Shown piece by piece: positions 42,521-50,412 of a DNA stretch of 64,000 bases. The position numbers and the translations under genes are program-made. The notes under the pieces were generated by a model, which ran no database searches, had not been told where the DNA came from, and saw only the letters and a program-made list of their open reading frames with translations. The stretch comes from Xanthobacteraceae bacterium (GTDB lineage Bacteria > Pseudomonadota > Alphaproteobacteria > Rhizobiales > Xanthobacteraceae): the NCBI GenBank assembly GCA_019745775.1, contig JAIESR010000096.1, positions 89,101-153,100 on the forward strand. The letters are read 5' to 3'. Position 1 is the stretch's first letter, and every line of letters starts with the position of its first letter.

Positions 42521-44569
42521 TTGCAACTGAAGGCGGCAATGCAGCGGACCACCGCAGGCAGCGCCGGTGCGGCCAGCGCGCACCAGGTGATGCGTCGGCT
42601 GCCGATCCGCTGGCGCGTGCTGTCGCTCGCCGCGCTCAACGCCATCGTGGTGTTCGTGTTCGCCGCCGTGATCTGGGACGGCGCGCGCGTGCTCACCGAC
42701 GCGCGCAACGAGCTGCAGCAGACCCGCAACTCCGACCGGCTGCTGATCCAGCTCGAGATCGACGCGGTGCGGCTGCAAGGCCTGATTCATCGTTTTTTCA
42801 CGCAACCCAATATCGACCTCCTGATGGAGATCACGGGGCTGCGCGAGACGGTGATGACCACGCTGAAGGTGCACGCCGCCGCCGACCCGATCCTCAAGGG
42901 CGCGGCGGAGCCCCTGGTGCACGCGACCGAGCGCTTCGTCGCCGGCTTCTCGGATCTGCGCAACGTGCAGAGCGCGATCTCGACGGCTTACGAGAACCAG
43001 GTGCTGCGCGCGGTACAGGAGATGGGCGGGCTCTACGCGATCATGGAGAACGGCACCCGCGAGCAGTCTTCGCTGATCTGGCCGTCGCTCTCGAAATCGC
43101 GGGAATCGTTCTCGACCACGCTGGTGCTCACCAATGCGTTCTACCTGACGCAGGCGCGCGAGATCGCCGAGGAGATCTTGAAGAACCTGGAGGCGATCGA
43201 GAACACCATCCCCGTCATGCTCGACCTCGCCGACAACGATCTGCAGCGCGGTGCGCTCGGCGCGCTCGCCTATCGCATCGTGTCGTGGCGGCTCGGCGTT
43301 GCCAACCTGACCGAGCACTTTACGACGCGATCGCACCTCCTGCATGAAGAGATCGACGGCAATCAGCAGATGATGGCGCGCACCATCGATACCCTGTCGG
43401 ACGATATGCGGCGGCGCGAGCGCGTCGCCTACGACCGGTTCGAGAATGCGCTCGCCAACATGTATCTGCGCATTGCGATCGCCGCGGTGGCGGCGCTGTT
43501 CATCGCGGTGCTGATCGGGCTCGCGATCACGCGCTCGATCGTCGGCCCGCTGCGCTCGCTGATGAGCGGCATGCACGCGATCGTGGCCGGTCACTACGGC
43601 CAGACGGTACACGACACCACCGCCCGCGACGAGATCGGCGAGATGGCGCGTGCCGTCGAGGTGTTCCGCGAAAACGCCATCGCCAAGCGCCAGGCCGAGA
43701 TTGAGCTGAAGGCCTCCAAGGAGAACGCCGAGTCGGCGCTGCGCGAGCTGCAGGAGACCCAGCGGAGCCTGATCGAGGCCGAGAAGCTCGCCGCGCTCGG
43801 CGGCCTGGTCGCCGGCGTCGCCCACGAGGTCAACAATCCGATCGGCATCAGCCTGACGGTGGCCTCAAGCTTCGCGCGCCGCTGCGACCAGTTCTCCGCC
43901 GCGATCCGCGACGGCGCGGTGCGCAAGTCGACGCTCGACGAGTTCATCTCCGGCAGCCAGGAGGCGGCGAAACAGCTGGTCGCCAACCTCAACCGCGCCG
44001 CCGACCTGATCCAGGCGTTCAAGCAGGTTGCGGTCGACCGCAGCCATGCCGAGCGCCGGGTGTTCGAGCTCGGCGAGGCTACCGAGCAGATCGTGGCCAG
44101 CCTCCTGCCGGCGCTCAAACGTTCGGCGATCGCCTTCAACGTCGATATCGGCGAGGAAATCAACATGGACAGCTACCCCGGCCCCTACGGCCAGGTGCTG
44201 ACCAACCTCGTCCTCAATTCCCTGGTGCACGCATTCCCGGACCGCCGTGCCGGCTCGATGCGGCTGGCGATCAAGCGCTCCGGCCCCGACCATGTCGAGA
44301 TCGAATTCGCCGACGACGGCATCGGCATGAGCGAGGAGACCCAGCGCCGGGCCTTTGAGCCGTTCTTCACCACGCGCCGAAGCCATGGCGGCACCGGCCT
44401 CGGCCTGCATATTGTGTTCAATATTGTGACACGGCGCCTGGGTGGCCGCTTGCGGCTTGACTCCGCCTTGGGACGTGGCACCACCCTATGGATCAGGCTG
44501 CCGTTGACGGCGCCGCGGGACGAGCCGGCGGAACCTGCGCAGGCGGCAACTCTCACGCACTCGGCATGA
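42521..44569 (+). CDS. Membrane sensor histidine kinase
   Basis: 682 residues from a TTG at 42521 (AGAGGG upstream) or ATG 42539. First membrane helix about 32-52, long periplasmic sensor (about 55-315) and second membrane helix about 320-345 (LRIAIAAVAALFIAVLIGLA). Then HAMP (about 345-400), coiled coil (KASKENAESALRELQETQRS), the HisKA phospho-acceptor in GLVAGVAHEVNNPIG and an HATPase domain with LTNLVLNSLVHAFPDR and GGTGLGLHIVFNIV. It likely senses the TRAP binding protein or its ligand. The next gene overlaps it by ATGA. Confidence 0.93.
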   Translation: MQLKAAMQRTTAGSAGAASAHQVMRRLPIRWRVLSLAALNAIVVFVFAAVIWDGARVLTDARNELQQTRNSDRLLIQLEIDAVRLQGLIHRFFTQPNIDLLMEITGLRETVMTTLKVHAAADPILKGAAEPLVHATERFVAGFSDLRNVQSAISTAYENQVLRAVQEMGGLYAIMENGTREQSSLIWPSLSKSRESFSTTLVLTNAFYLTQAREIAEEILKNLEAIENTIPVMLDLADNDLQRGALGALAYRIVSWRLGVANLTEHFTTRSHLLHEEIDGNQQMMARTIDTLSDDMRRRERVAYDRFENALANMYLRIAIAAVAALFIAVLIGLAITRSIVGPLRSLMSGMHAIVAGHYGQTVHDTTARDEIGEMARAVEVFRENAIAKRQAEIELKASKENAESALRELQETQRSLIEAEKLAALGGLVAGVAHEVNNPIGISLTVASSFARRCDQFSAAIRDGAVRKSTLDEFISGSQEAAKQLVANLNRAADLIQAFKQVAVDRSHAERRVFELGEATEQIVASLLPALKRSAIAFNVDIGEEINMDSYPGPYGQVLTNLVLNSLVHAFPDRRAGSMRLAIKRSGPDHVEIEFADDGIGMSEETQRRAFEPFFTTRRSHGGTGLGLHIVFNIVTRRLGGRLRLDSALGRGTTLWIRLPLTAPRDEPAEPAQAATLTHSA

Positions 44570-46314
44570 GCAACGACGATTTCATTCGCGTGATCGACGA
44601 CGAAGGCCCCGCGCCGGCCCCGCCGGAAGCGGTGTGGAAGGTCGCGGTCATCGACGACGATCCGGCCGTGCACGAGGGCACGCGTTTTGCCCTTTATGAT
44701 TACAATCTGAACGGCCAGGGCATCGAGATCATCTCCGCCCACTCCGCCGAGGAAGGCCGCGAGCTGATGCGCCAGCATCCGAACATCGCGGTGATCCTGC
44801 TCGACGTGGTGATGGAGACCGACGACGCCGGCCTGCAGCTCGTCGACTATATCCGTACCGAGCTCAAGAACGAGACCGTCCGCATCATCCTGCGCACCGG
44901 CCAGCCCGGGCAGGCGCCGGAACGCCGCGTCATCGTCGACTACGATATCAACGACTACAAGGCGAAGACCGAGCTCACCGCCGACAAGCTGTTCACCGCG
45001 CTGACCGCGGCGCTGCGCGGCTATCAGCAGTTGCAGCGGATGCTCGAGACCCGCCGCGGTCTCGAAATGATCATCGAAGGCGCCTCGACCCTGTTCGACT
45101 TCAAGTCGATGCAGCGGCTGGCGGAAGGCGTGCTCACCCAGCTCGCCACGCTGATCAATGCCGAGTGCGGCGGGATCCTGGTGCTACGCGACAGCGCGAC
45201 CGAGCACGAGAAATACTCGATCCTCGCCGGCTCCGGCTGCTACCGCCGCTTTGCCGGCGCCTCGAGCGCCGCCGCGCTCGATCCGACGTTGCGCGAGGCG
45301 GTCGATTCCGCGTTCGAGCGCCACGCGCACGAATTTCAACCCAAACTGTCGGTCATGTACGTCAGGACCGGCAGCGGCCGCGAGGTCGTCGTCCTGCTGG
45401 AAACCCAGCGGCCGCTGACGACGACCGACCGCTCGCTGGTCGAGGTGTTCTGCAGCCGGCTCTCGATCGCGTTCGATAACGTCATCCTCTACGAGCAGCT
45501 GAACGACGCCACCGTTCGGTTGGAAGAGCGCGTGCGCGAGCGCACCCGGGCGCTGACCGCCGCCAACCACCGGCTGACCTCGCAGTGGATCAGGCTGCGC
45601 CGCGCCAACGAGTTCAAGAACGAGGTGCTCGGCACCATCGCGCACGACTTGAAGAACCCGCTGGCGGTGATCCTCGGGCGCGCCGAAATGCTCAACGAGC
45701 TCGCCGAGATGAGTCCGGTACCGTTCGACAAGATCCGCGAGCAGCTCGGCCATATCCGGGGCTCGGCGACGCAGCTGACCGGGATGGTCAACGACCTGGT
45801 CGCCGATGCGATGATGGATGCGCTCGACATCACCATCCGGCAGGAGCGTGTCGATATCTCCGCGGTCCTCGCCGAGGTCGTCACCGCCAACCGGGCGCTG
45901 GCCGAGCGCAAGCGGCAGGCGATCAACCTGGTGACGCCGCCGGTGCGATGGGCGAACTGCGATCCGGAACGCCTGCGCGAGGCGGTGGACAACCTGCTCA
46001 GCAACGCGATCAAATACAGTCCGAACGGCGGCAAGATCGAGCTGTCGATGTCCGGCGACGACGGTTTCACGCAGATCCTGGTCAAGGACGACGGTCCGGG
46101 CCTGTCGCAGGAGGACATCGGGCGTCTGTTCGGCCGGTTCCAGCGGCTGTCGGCGAAGCCGACCGCCGGCGAAAGCTCGACCGGACTCGGGCTCTCGATC
46201 GTCAAGCGCATCGTCGAGCTGCATGGCGGCACCGTCGCGGCACAGAGCGACGGGCCGGGTCGCGGCGCGACTTTCACGATCAGGCTGCCGATGGTGGCGG
46301 AAACGACGTCATGA
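44566..46314 (+). CDS. Hybrid response regulator/histidine kinase (REC-DUF3369-HisKA-HATPase)
   Basis: 582 residues from ATG 44566, overlapping the previous stop by ATGA; the frame is open 26 codons further 5' but that stretch lies inside the previous gene. N-terminal receiver (about 20-150; VAVIDDDPAVHEG, ILLDVVMETDDAG, DYDINDYKAKTELT). A DUF3369/GAF-like region (about 150-320) is followed by a HisKA domain (LGTIAHDLKNPLAVI) and HATPase (DNLLSNAIKYSPNG, GESSTGLGLSIVKRIV). It should take phosphate from the first kinase through its REC domain and then phosphorylate the next response regulator. Confidence 0.93.
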   Translation: MSNDDFIRVIDDEGPAPAPPEAVWKVAVIDDDPAVHEGTRFALYDYNLNGQGIEIISAHSAEEGRELMRQHPNIAVILLDVVMETDDAGLQLVDYIRTELKNETVRIILRTGQPGQAPERRVIVDYDINDYKAKTELTADKLFTALTAALRGYQQLQRMLETRRGLEMIIEGASTLFDFKSMQRLAEGVLTQLATLINAECGGILVLRDSATEHEKYSILAGSGCYRRFAGASSAAALDPTLREAVDSAFERHAHEFQPKLSVMYVRTGSGREVVVLLETQRPLTTTDRSLVEVFCSRLSIAFDNVILYEQLNDATVRLEERVRERTRALTAANHRLTSQWIRLRRANEFKNEVLGTIAHDLKNPLAVILGRAEMLNELAEMSPVPFDKIREQLGHIRGSATQLTGMVNDLVADAMMDALDITIRQERVDISAVLAEVVTANRALAERKRQAINLVTPPVRWANCDPERLREAVDNLLSNAIKYSPNGGKIELSMSGDDGFTQILVKDDGPGLSQEDIGRLFGRFQRLSAKPTAGESSTGLGLSIVKRIVELHGGTVAAQSDGPGRGATFTIRLPMVAETTS

Positions 46315-47054
46315 GCGGCACCCAACACATCTACGTCGTGGACGACGAGGCGCCGGCGCGCGAGATGGTCGGCGACTATCTCAAGCTGCACGGCTTCGAG
46401 GTGACGCTGTGCGACGGCGGCAGGACGCTGCGCGAAGCGATCGCCAAGCAGTCGCCCGACCTCATCATCCTCGATCTCAACATGCCGGAGGAGGACGGTC
46501 TGTCGATCGTGCGCGCGCTCAAGCAGCACGGCACGGTGCCGATCATCATGCTGACCGCGACCGCTTCGCCGATCGATCGCGTGGTCGGGCTCGAGCTTGG
46601 CGCCGACGACTACCTGGCGAAGCCGTGCGAGCTGCGGGAGCTGCTCGCACGGGTACGCTCGGTGCTGCGCCGGAGCGCGACGGCGCCGGCGCCCCAGGTA
46701 ACCGCCGCGGCGGGCGAGGCCGCGAGCGCGCCGATCCGGTTCGGCACCAAATGGCTTGACGTCAATGCGCAGGTGCTGCGCGACGAGGACGGCAACGAGC
46801 ATCCGCTGGTGTCGTCCGAGTTCGCGCTGCTCAAGGCCTTCGCCGAGAACCCCAAGCGCGTGCTTTCGCGCGAGCGCCTGCTCGATCTCGCCGAGGCGCG
46901 CGACCGCGAGGCGTTCGACCGCGCCATCGACGTGCGCATTACCCGCATCCGGCGCAAGATCGAGCCCGATCCGGCGCATCCGACCGTAATCCGCACGGTG
47001 CGCGGCTCCGGCTACCTGTTCTCGCCCGACGGCAGCGGCGGCGATCCGCCGTAG
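46311..47054 (+). CDS. OmpR-family response regulator
   Basis: 247 residues, ATGA overlap with the previous gene. Receiver with IYVVDDEAPAREMVGDYL, phospho-acceptor D55 in IILDLNMPEEDG and K in YLAKPCELRELL. C-terminal winged helix with TRIRRKIEPDPAHPTVIRTV. It is the output of the TRAP-linked kinase cascade; the target genes are not evident from nearby sites. The 37-bp gap to the glycosyltransferase gene suggests that gene has its own weak start. Confidence 0.95.
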   Translation: MSGTQHIYVVDDEAPAREMVGDYLKLHGFEVTLCDGGRTLREAIAKQSPDLIILDLNMPEEDGLSIVRALKQHGTVPIIMLTATASPIDRVVGLELGADDYLAKPCELRELLARVRSVLRRSATAPAPQVTAAAGEAASAPIRFGTKWLDVNAQVLRDEDGNEHPLVSSEFALLKAFAENPKRVLSRERLLDLAEARDREAFDRAIDVRITRIRRKIEPDPAHPTVIRTVRGSGYLFSPDGSGGDPP

Positions 47055-47091
47055 CGCGCGGGCCGGTCGCCTCATTGGGAATTCCGATTCC

Positions 47092-48093
47092 GTGAATCCG
47101 GCAGTATCCGTCATCATCGCCGTGCGAAATCCCGGGCGATTCCTGGAACCGGCGCTGCAAAGTCTCGCCGATCAGACCTTCACGGACTATGAGGCCATCA
47201 TCGTCGACAACGGCAGCGACGACGGCACCGGCCGGATTCTCGCCGATTGGGCGGCAAAAGACGATCGGATCAGCGTGTATCCGCATCGATCGATCGGCCT
47301 TGCGAGGTGCCTGAACTACGGGGCGTCGATTGCCCGCGCGCCGCTCATCGCGCGGCTCGACGGCGACGACATCCTGCTGCCGGATCGCCTGGCGGTGCAA
47401 CACGCGCGCATGTCGAAGGACGCCGATCTCGGCCTCCTGGGTGCGTGCGTCGACCTGATCGACGGCGAGGACCGGCCGCTCGGACGGCGCCGGCTGCCAT
47501 TGGCGGATGCGGAATTGCGGGGCTTTCTTCGGACCGGAAATCCGTTCGTCCACTCCACGATCATGATGCGCAAAGCAGCCTTCGACGCCGTCGGCGGCTA
47601 TCGCGTCGGGCTCAGGCTATGTGAGGACTTCGACCTGTGGTGTCGAATCGCGGCCGTCACCCGGATCGCCAATTGCGAGGAGGTGCTGGCACGCTATCGC
47701 ATCCACGAAAGCTCGATGTCGGCGGGACGGCCGATCCGGCTGGCGATCGCGGACACCTGCATCATCGCCGCCACGCGGGCACGCGAGTCGGGAGGCCCGG
47801 AGCCGTTCGCGTCCGGGCGCCCGCAGCTGCGGCGCGCCCTGGCGATACTCGATATCTCCCGCGATGAAATCAGGTATCGCGTGCTGAAGACCGTTGTCGG
47901 CGTCGCACGCATGGCGATGGTCCGCGGCGACGACCAGCTTGCCAGGCGACTCCGTGCGCGGGCATATTCGGTCGCCTGGGGCTTGTCGTTCCGGAGCTAT
48001 GGCCGGGGACTTGCCCGTATTCTAGCGTCATATTTCTCGGCCAATACCCGCGTACGACGCAAAGCGCTCGTAGGCCGCTTGTTCGGCTCATAG
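47092..48093 (+). CDS. Glycosyltransferase family 2 protein
   Basis: 333 residues from a GTG start, no strong ribosome site. GT-A fold: VSVIIAVRNPGRFLEPALQS, then the acceptor/UDP-binding LIARLDGDDILLPDRLAVQH with a DGDD metal site. The C-terminal YRVGLRLCEDFDLWCRIAAV holds the catalytic ED-type acid. It transfers an activated sugar, probably at the inner membrane. It converges with the glycosyltransferase-P450 fusion, 29 bp apart, so the two may belong to one glycosylation locus. Confidence 0.92.
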   Translation: MNPAVSVIIAVRNPGRFLEPALQSLADQTFTDYEAIIVDNGSDDGTGRILADWAAKDDRISVYPHRSIGLARCLNYGASIARAPLIARLDGDDILLPDRLAVQHARMSKDADLGLLGACVDLIDGEDRPLGRRRLPLADAELRGFLRTGNPFVHSTIMMRKAAFDAVGGYRVGLRLCEDFDLWCRIAAVTRIANCEEVLARYRIHESSMSAGRPIRLAIADTCIIAATRARESGGPEPFASGRPQLRRALAILDISRDEIRYRVLKTVVGVARMAMVRGDDQLARRLRARAYSVAWGLSFRSYGRGLARILASYFSANTRVRRKALVGRLFGS

Positions 48094-48122
48094 GCGTGAC
48101 ACCATCGGCGACCGGCTGCGCG

Positions 48123-50276
48123 TCAGCCACCCGCCGCGCGCGGCGAGAATGAAATCTTCGCTTCGAGATTGGGCTCCCAATGGTACGGCCCGAGTTGCGC
48201 CGCGCCGGGGTTGTCGACGGTGCAGATAAAGTTGGAAACGAGCTCCTCGACAAACAGCGCGGTCAAAGACATCGTCAGGTCGGCGCCGAGGCACCGGTGC
48301 TTGTCCAATCCGAACGGCGCGAATGCATCGGCGTCATAACGGCGTCCAACGAAACGCTCCGGTCGATATGCGAACGGTTCCGGGAAAACGCGATCGTCCT
48401 TGTGACTCTCCCAAAGGCAGAGGCGCACGATCGTGTCCTGGGGAAAGAACATGCCGTCGAATGTCACGTCTGATTTTACTTCGCGATAGAGCACCTCGCT
48501 CTGCTCGAGCCGCAGCGTCTCCAGAATGACGGCTTCGATCAGCGCATTTGCTTCGGTCTTGTCCGCCGTGAGCGCCGTCGCGATACGCTCCGCGGCGTGC
48601 TGGTGCATCGCGAGATGCCACAAGACCCAGTGCCAGAGACTGTAGACGTCGAAGTGCGCGGGCTCGAACAGATAGGCGAGGTTGCCGACCGCGGTCGGAT
48701 CGTCCGATCCGCTCTCGACGAGCTGCCGCAGGGCGCTGGGCCTTTCCGCGCCGGCGTCACTGCTTCTCATCGCACGTGCCATTCGCTCGACGCACTGCAC
48801 GATCCCGGCAAACGCAGCGCCCGCCTGCGCCTCGATGTGGCGAACCGGATGCTCGGAACCAAAGCGCCGATAAAGCTGCATCAGGTTGCCGAACTCTTTC
48901 GAGCCGGCAGGCACGCCGAACAGCACCATCAGCATGATGGTCGATGTCATCGTCCGCAGCGTAGCGCGGATCTCCTGGTGCGAGCGCCGGGGAGCGCGCG
49001 AGAGAGCAGCGAGATTGTCGCGAACGATCTGGCGGACATCGTCGGCATGGGCGGATACCGGCACAGCCTGGAACGCCCTCAACAGGACCCGGCGGTAATG
49101 CTGGTGGGTATCTCCCCGCATCGCGCGGATCCAACCCTTGGGCACCAGCGTCGGCAGTTCGATCGAACGCGGCACGACCACGTCTTCGTTCTCGGCGACA
49201 AGCCGCCGGCCGCGTGCATGGCCGATGACGCATGTGGTGTAACGGCCGTGCCACCACGTCTTGAACACCGGCCCGAACCGGGCGGCGGCCTTCATGACAT
49301 AGCGCTGGTCGAGGTCCATGCTTCGATCCGACGGGTCGAGCCCGCCGGGCGGCAAGGTTGCCCGACAAATGCGGGCATGCAGCGCATAGCGCAATCCGGT
49401 GACCGCAGCGGACAAGCGCGTCCGAATTCGGCGCCGGCGAACGCCCATCACGCGCGGGGGCGTGCTGCCGTCGAACCGACGCCGCCACAGGTCCCGCACC
49501 CAGGACTGGCGCCAGTATTTGTCGATGGCACGCCGCGTCTTGAGTTCACGCCACCACGTCGCCCGGTCGTCTGCGTCAGGTCCCAATAGATCGTGCATCA
49601 GGCTGCCGCGAGGCGCATCGCCATCCCATCGGATGCCGACATGCCGAAGCTCGTGCGCCCATAGGTGGAGAAACAGCGCGCCTTTCGTCCGGCGCTGAAG
49701 CTCGGACTTGTACTCCGGCAGCAACAGCAGCGGCGCTTCAAGCCAGTGCAGCGGATAGAATTGATGGCTCGTGCCCGCTCGCCCCGGCGGCTCGAACCCA
49801 TGCAGGACCTTCGATATCAAGTGCGGGCCCGTAGCCCCCCAATTTGGATCGTCGGCCGCCGCACGCGCCCCTGCGGCCAGTTGCGCGAGCTTCTCATCAC
49901 CGCTTGGGAACTTGAGGACCGCGACATTGACGAGACCCGGCTCCTGCTCCGCCCATGCGTAGTCCGTCTCCGGCAATCGGTCGGTGAGGCAGACGACGTC
50001 GGCGTCGACCCACCACCCGCCTTGTTTGTGCAGCAGCTCGTATCGGAACGCATCCGCGAAGGCGGCGATGCTGCGGTAACGCGGCAGATCGTCCACGCTC
50101 ATGACAAGCGCGGCGTCGGCGGGCTCGACCCCCGGCGGCGGATCGAGCGATCCGTAGGCGTGCAACCGCACGCGGTGGCCCCGTTCCAGGAACGACCGTA
50201 TGCAGGCACGCGCGTAGGACGGCAACGCGCCGCCGTGCCAGAACATGTTAACAGTCGTCGCCACCGGGTCCCCCAA
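48123..50276 (-). CDS. Glycosyltransferase (DXD, GT32-like) fused to a cytochrome P450
   Basis: 717 residues in one uninterrupted frame. The N-terminal part (about 1-250) starts NMFWHGGALPSYARACIRSF and has GGWWVDADVVCL with a DXD at 91-93, typical of GT32/capsular-type sugar transferases. From about 310 to 717 it is a P450: C-helix WIRAMRGDTHQHYRRVLLRA, ExxR as ETLR (E586-R589), PERF in YRPERFVG, and the heme loop FGLDKHRCLG with C662 as axial thiolate. The I-helix has AHFDVYSLWHWVLWHL, so the usual acid-Thr pair is absent (D-V and F at those places). The linker (about 255-310) is very basic. No transmembrane segment is obvious. Confidence 0.85.
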   Translation of the reverse strand: MGDPVATTVNMFWHGGALPSYARACIRSFLERGHRVRLHAYGSLDPPPGVEPADAALVMSVDDLPRYRSIAAFADAFRYELLHKQGGWWVDADVVCLTDRLPETDYAWAEQEPGLVNVAVLKFPSGDEKLAQLAAGARAAADDPNWGATGPHLISKVLHGFEPPGRAGTSHQFYPLHWLEAPLLLLPEYKSELQRRTKGALFLHLWAHELRHVGIRWDGDAPRGSLMHDLLGPDADDRATWWRELKTRRAIDKYWRQSWVRDLWRRRFDGSTPPRVMGVRRRRIRTRLSAAVTGLRYALHARICRATLPPGGLDPSDRSMDLDQRYVMKAAARFGPVFKTWWHGRYTTCVIGHARGRRLVAENEDVVVPRSIELPTLVPKGWIRAMRGDTHQHYRRVLLRAFQAVPVSAHADDVRQIVRDNLAALSRAPRRSHQEIRATLRTMTSTIMLMVLFGVPAGSKEFGNLMQLYRRFGSEHPVRHIEAQAGAAFAGIVQCVERMARAMRSSDAGAERPSALRQLVESGSDDPTAVGNLAYLFEPAHFDVYSLWHWVLWHLAMHQHAAERIATALTADKTEANALIEAVILETLRLEQSEVLYREVKSDVTFDGMFFPQDTIVRLCLWESHKDDRVFPEPFAYRPERFVGRRYDADAFAPFGLDKHRCLGADLTMSLTALFVEELVSNFICTVDNPGAAQLGPYHWEPNLEAKISFSPRAAGG

Positions 50277-50412
50277 CGCCGCGAAGGCCCCCTAACCTCC
50301 AGGATCGGCGGGCGGGCGCTCCATCCACGTTAGACCCTGAAGGTTGTGAAAACACCCCACTTCGTAATAGTTTGAAAGCAGCGCACGCACCGAAAAGCGG
50401 CCACGACACGCC

